Below, piece after piece: positions 61,290-62,025 of a stretch of DNA of 62,025 nucleotides. Source of the stretch: a virus; the IMG/VR virus record IMGVR_UViG_3300009181_000080, positions 1-62,025 of that record; one strand, 5' to 3'. Each line of letters starts with the position of its first letter. Position 1 is the stretch's first letter. The position numbers were made by a program, and so were the translations under genes. Under the pieces are notes generated by a model. That model saw nothing but the letters and a program-made list of their open reading frames with translations. It was not told the origin of the DNA and ran no database searches.

Positions 61290-62025
61290 GAACCGCTTGC
61301 CGTAATCTAAGATCAAATTTATACGGTGCGATAAATTGATAACGGTTACACATTAGTTGCAATTGATCTTTAAGATTCTCCCATTCTTTTTTAACAAAAT
61401 TGGGATCGTTAAAAGTATAGTAGTTATGCTCTAGTATAGGTTGCATTGCCAGTAGCATAGATTTTTGTTCATCGGATGTTAGTTTGGAAATGTTTTTAAG
61501 TATTTTGGTGATAGCTTGTAAACGTTTGATAGGATCTTCTATGGTGTCATAGCTTTCATCCCAGAAGTCACCAAACGTTTTAAATCCGTAACTGCGTAAA
61601 TATTCTAAGTTATATGCACAGCCAACAAGTATAAATGGCATACGTAATACGATAGGTTTAAATATCTTTTCTGTTAGATGTGTTTTACTTTGAAAGAAAC
61701 AAGTTTCTGTTACTAAAAATATAAAACTTTCCATTAGCTTACTAACGGGACTTAGCAACATACTTTGGTTGGGAATATAGGTTTCATCTTCAAAGTCGAT
61801 CCGTAACTCCGGTAACTGCGTGATGTTTGCGATAGCCTCATGTACTAGTTCCTTGGGTAGATTGTAGTCATCGATCGCATTTAGTAAATTACTTTCAAAC
61901 CTACCACCATCGGGGCAATTTTTACTGTAACTAACATGCCCATGGTTAAGTAAGTTATGTTTGTATAGTTCATTGACCAGTAAACTCCTATACACCCGCC
62001 GGTTACTGGTCAAACGATTAAAGGT
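61282..62025 (-). CDS. TEK-motif family protein (member 4), 5'-truncated by the window edge
   Basis: The frame stays open to the window's last base, so the start lies beyond it; the TTG at 62013 is not a convincing start. The visible 247 or so residues begin FNRLTSNRRVYRSLLVNELY and continue with HGHVSYSKN. The C-terminal block reads HLTEKIFKPIVLRMPFILVG, GFKTFGDFWDESYD and MQPILEHNYY. It is closest to the protein at 44514 (shared Q-P-I-L-E-H-N). It is encoded on the opposite strand, converging on the accessory operon, which suggests another accessory segment beyond this window. Confidence 0.6.
   Translation of the reverse strand, partial: TFNRLTSNRRVYRSLLVNELYKHNLLNHGHVSYSKNCPDGGRFESNLLNAIDDYNLPKELVHEAIANITQLPELRIDFEDETYIPNQSMLLSPVSKLMESFIFLVTETCFFQSKTHLTEKIFKPIVLRMPFILVGCAYNLEYLRSYGFKTFGDFWDESYDTIEDPIKRLQAITKILKNISKLTSDEQKSMLLAMQPILEHNYYTFNDPNFVKKEWENLKDQLQLMCNRYQFIAPYKFDLRLRQAVPI

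Noticed and set aside
1-62025. Prophage or temperate lifestyle
   Set aside because: No integrase, repressor, excisionase or attachment site was seen, and the gene set is that of lytic T4-like phages.

Overview
This window is part of a tailed, T4-like (contractile-tail) bacteriophage genome. The evidence is a run of recognisable T4-type genes: recombination endonuclease subunits 46 and 47, the late sigma factor 55, and baseplate genes 48, 53, 5, 25, 6 and 7 (by position), followed by tail fibres with collar and S74-chaperone domains. Late-promoter-like AATAAATA boxes stand before several structural genes. The AT-rich sequence and the set of accessory families (radical SAM/twitch proteins, NodU-type carbamoyltransferase, kinase-nucleotidyltransferase, SGNH proteins) resemble phages of aquatic bacteria. 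The host cannot be told from the sequence, and no integrase, tRNA or lysogeny gene is visible.

Layout. (1) 1-556: gene-free and rich in perfect hairpins. (2) 557-7994, minus strand: GIY-YIG-like nuclease, radical SAM protein, gp46, SGNH-like protein, radical SAM protein, gp47 and gp55. In this block two cargo genes lie between gp46 and gp47, and the start of gp46 is duplicated on the far side of the SGNH gene. (3) 8114-17475, plus strand: baseplate genes 48, 53, a large hub-type protein, gp5 spike, a lysozyme/transglycosylase-like protein, gp25 and gp6. (4) 17475-28880: a 3801-residue giant protein at the gp7 position. (5) 28904-40862: tail fibres and adhesins, including three paralogous fibres, a glycine-rich adhesin that looks split by an inserted cassette, and a tandem pair of paralogous structural proteins. 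(6) 40868-61289: about 22 mostly overlapping genes forming one probable transcription unit. It holds three GT-A-like proteins, a 2-oxoglutarate oxygenase-like protein, three proteins sharing a TEK-x-[FM]-[KR]-P-I type motif (one divergent), six radical SAM proteins with N-terminal auxiliary cysteine clusters, three SGNH-like proteins, a carbamoyltransferase, a kinase/nucleotidyltransferase and two micro-ORFs. (7) 61282-62025, minus strand: a fourth member of the TEK-motif family, cut by the window edge.

How it may work together. The minus-strand block supplies recombination and the switch to late transcription, and gp55 would read the AATAAATA late promoters of the structural block. The accessory operon downstream of the fibres carries the enzyme types expected for building and decorating a sugar or small-molecule polymer: nucleotide activation, glycosyl transfer, radical SAM chemistry, hydroxylation, carbamoylation and acyl transfer or hydrolysis. 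My inference is that it makes or edits a glycan on the virion or the host envelope. Eight radical SAM proteins in 62 kb of phage DNA is the most striking feature. Two cases where a cargo gene is preceded by a degenerate copy of the start of the next gene hint at how this cargo was acquired.
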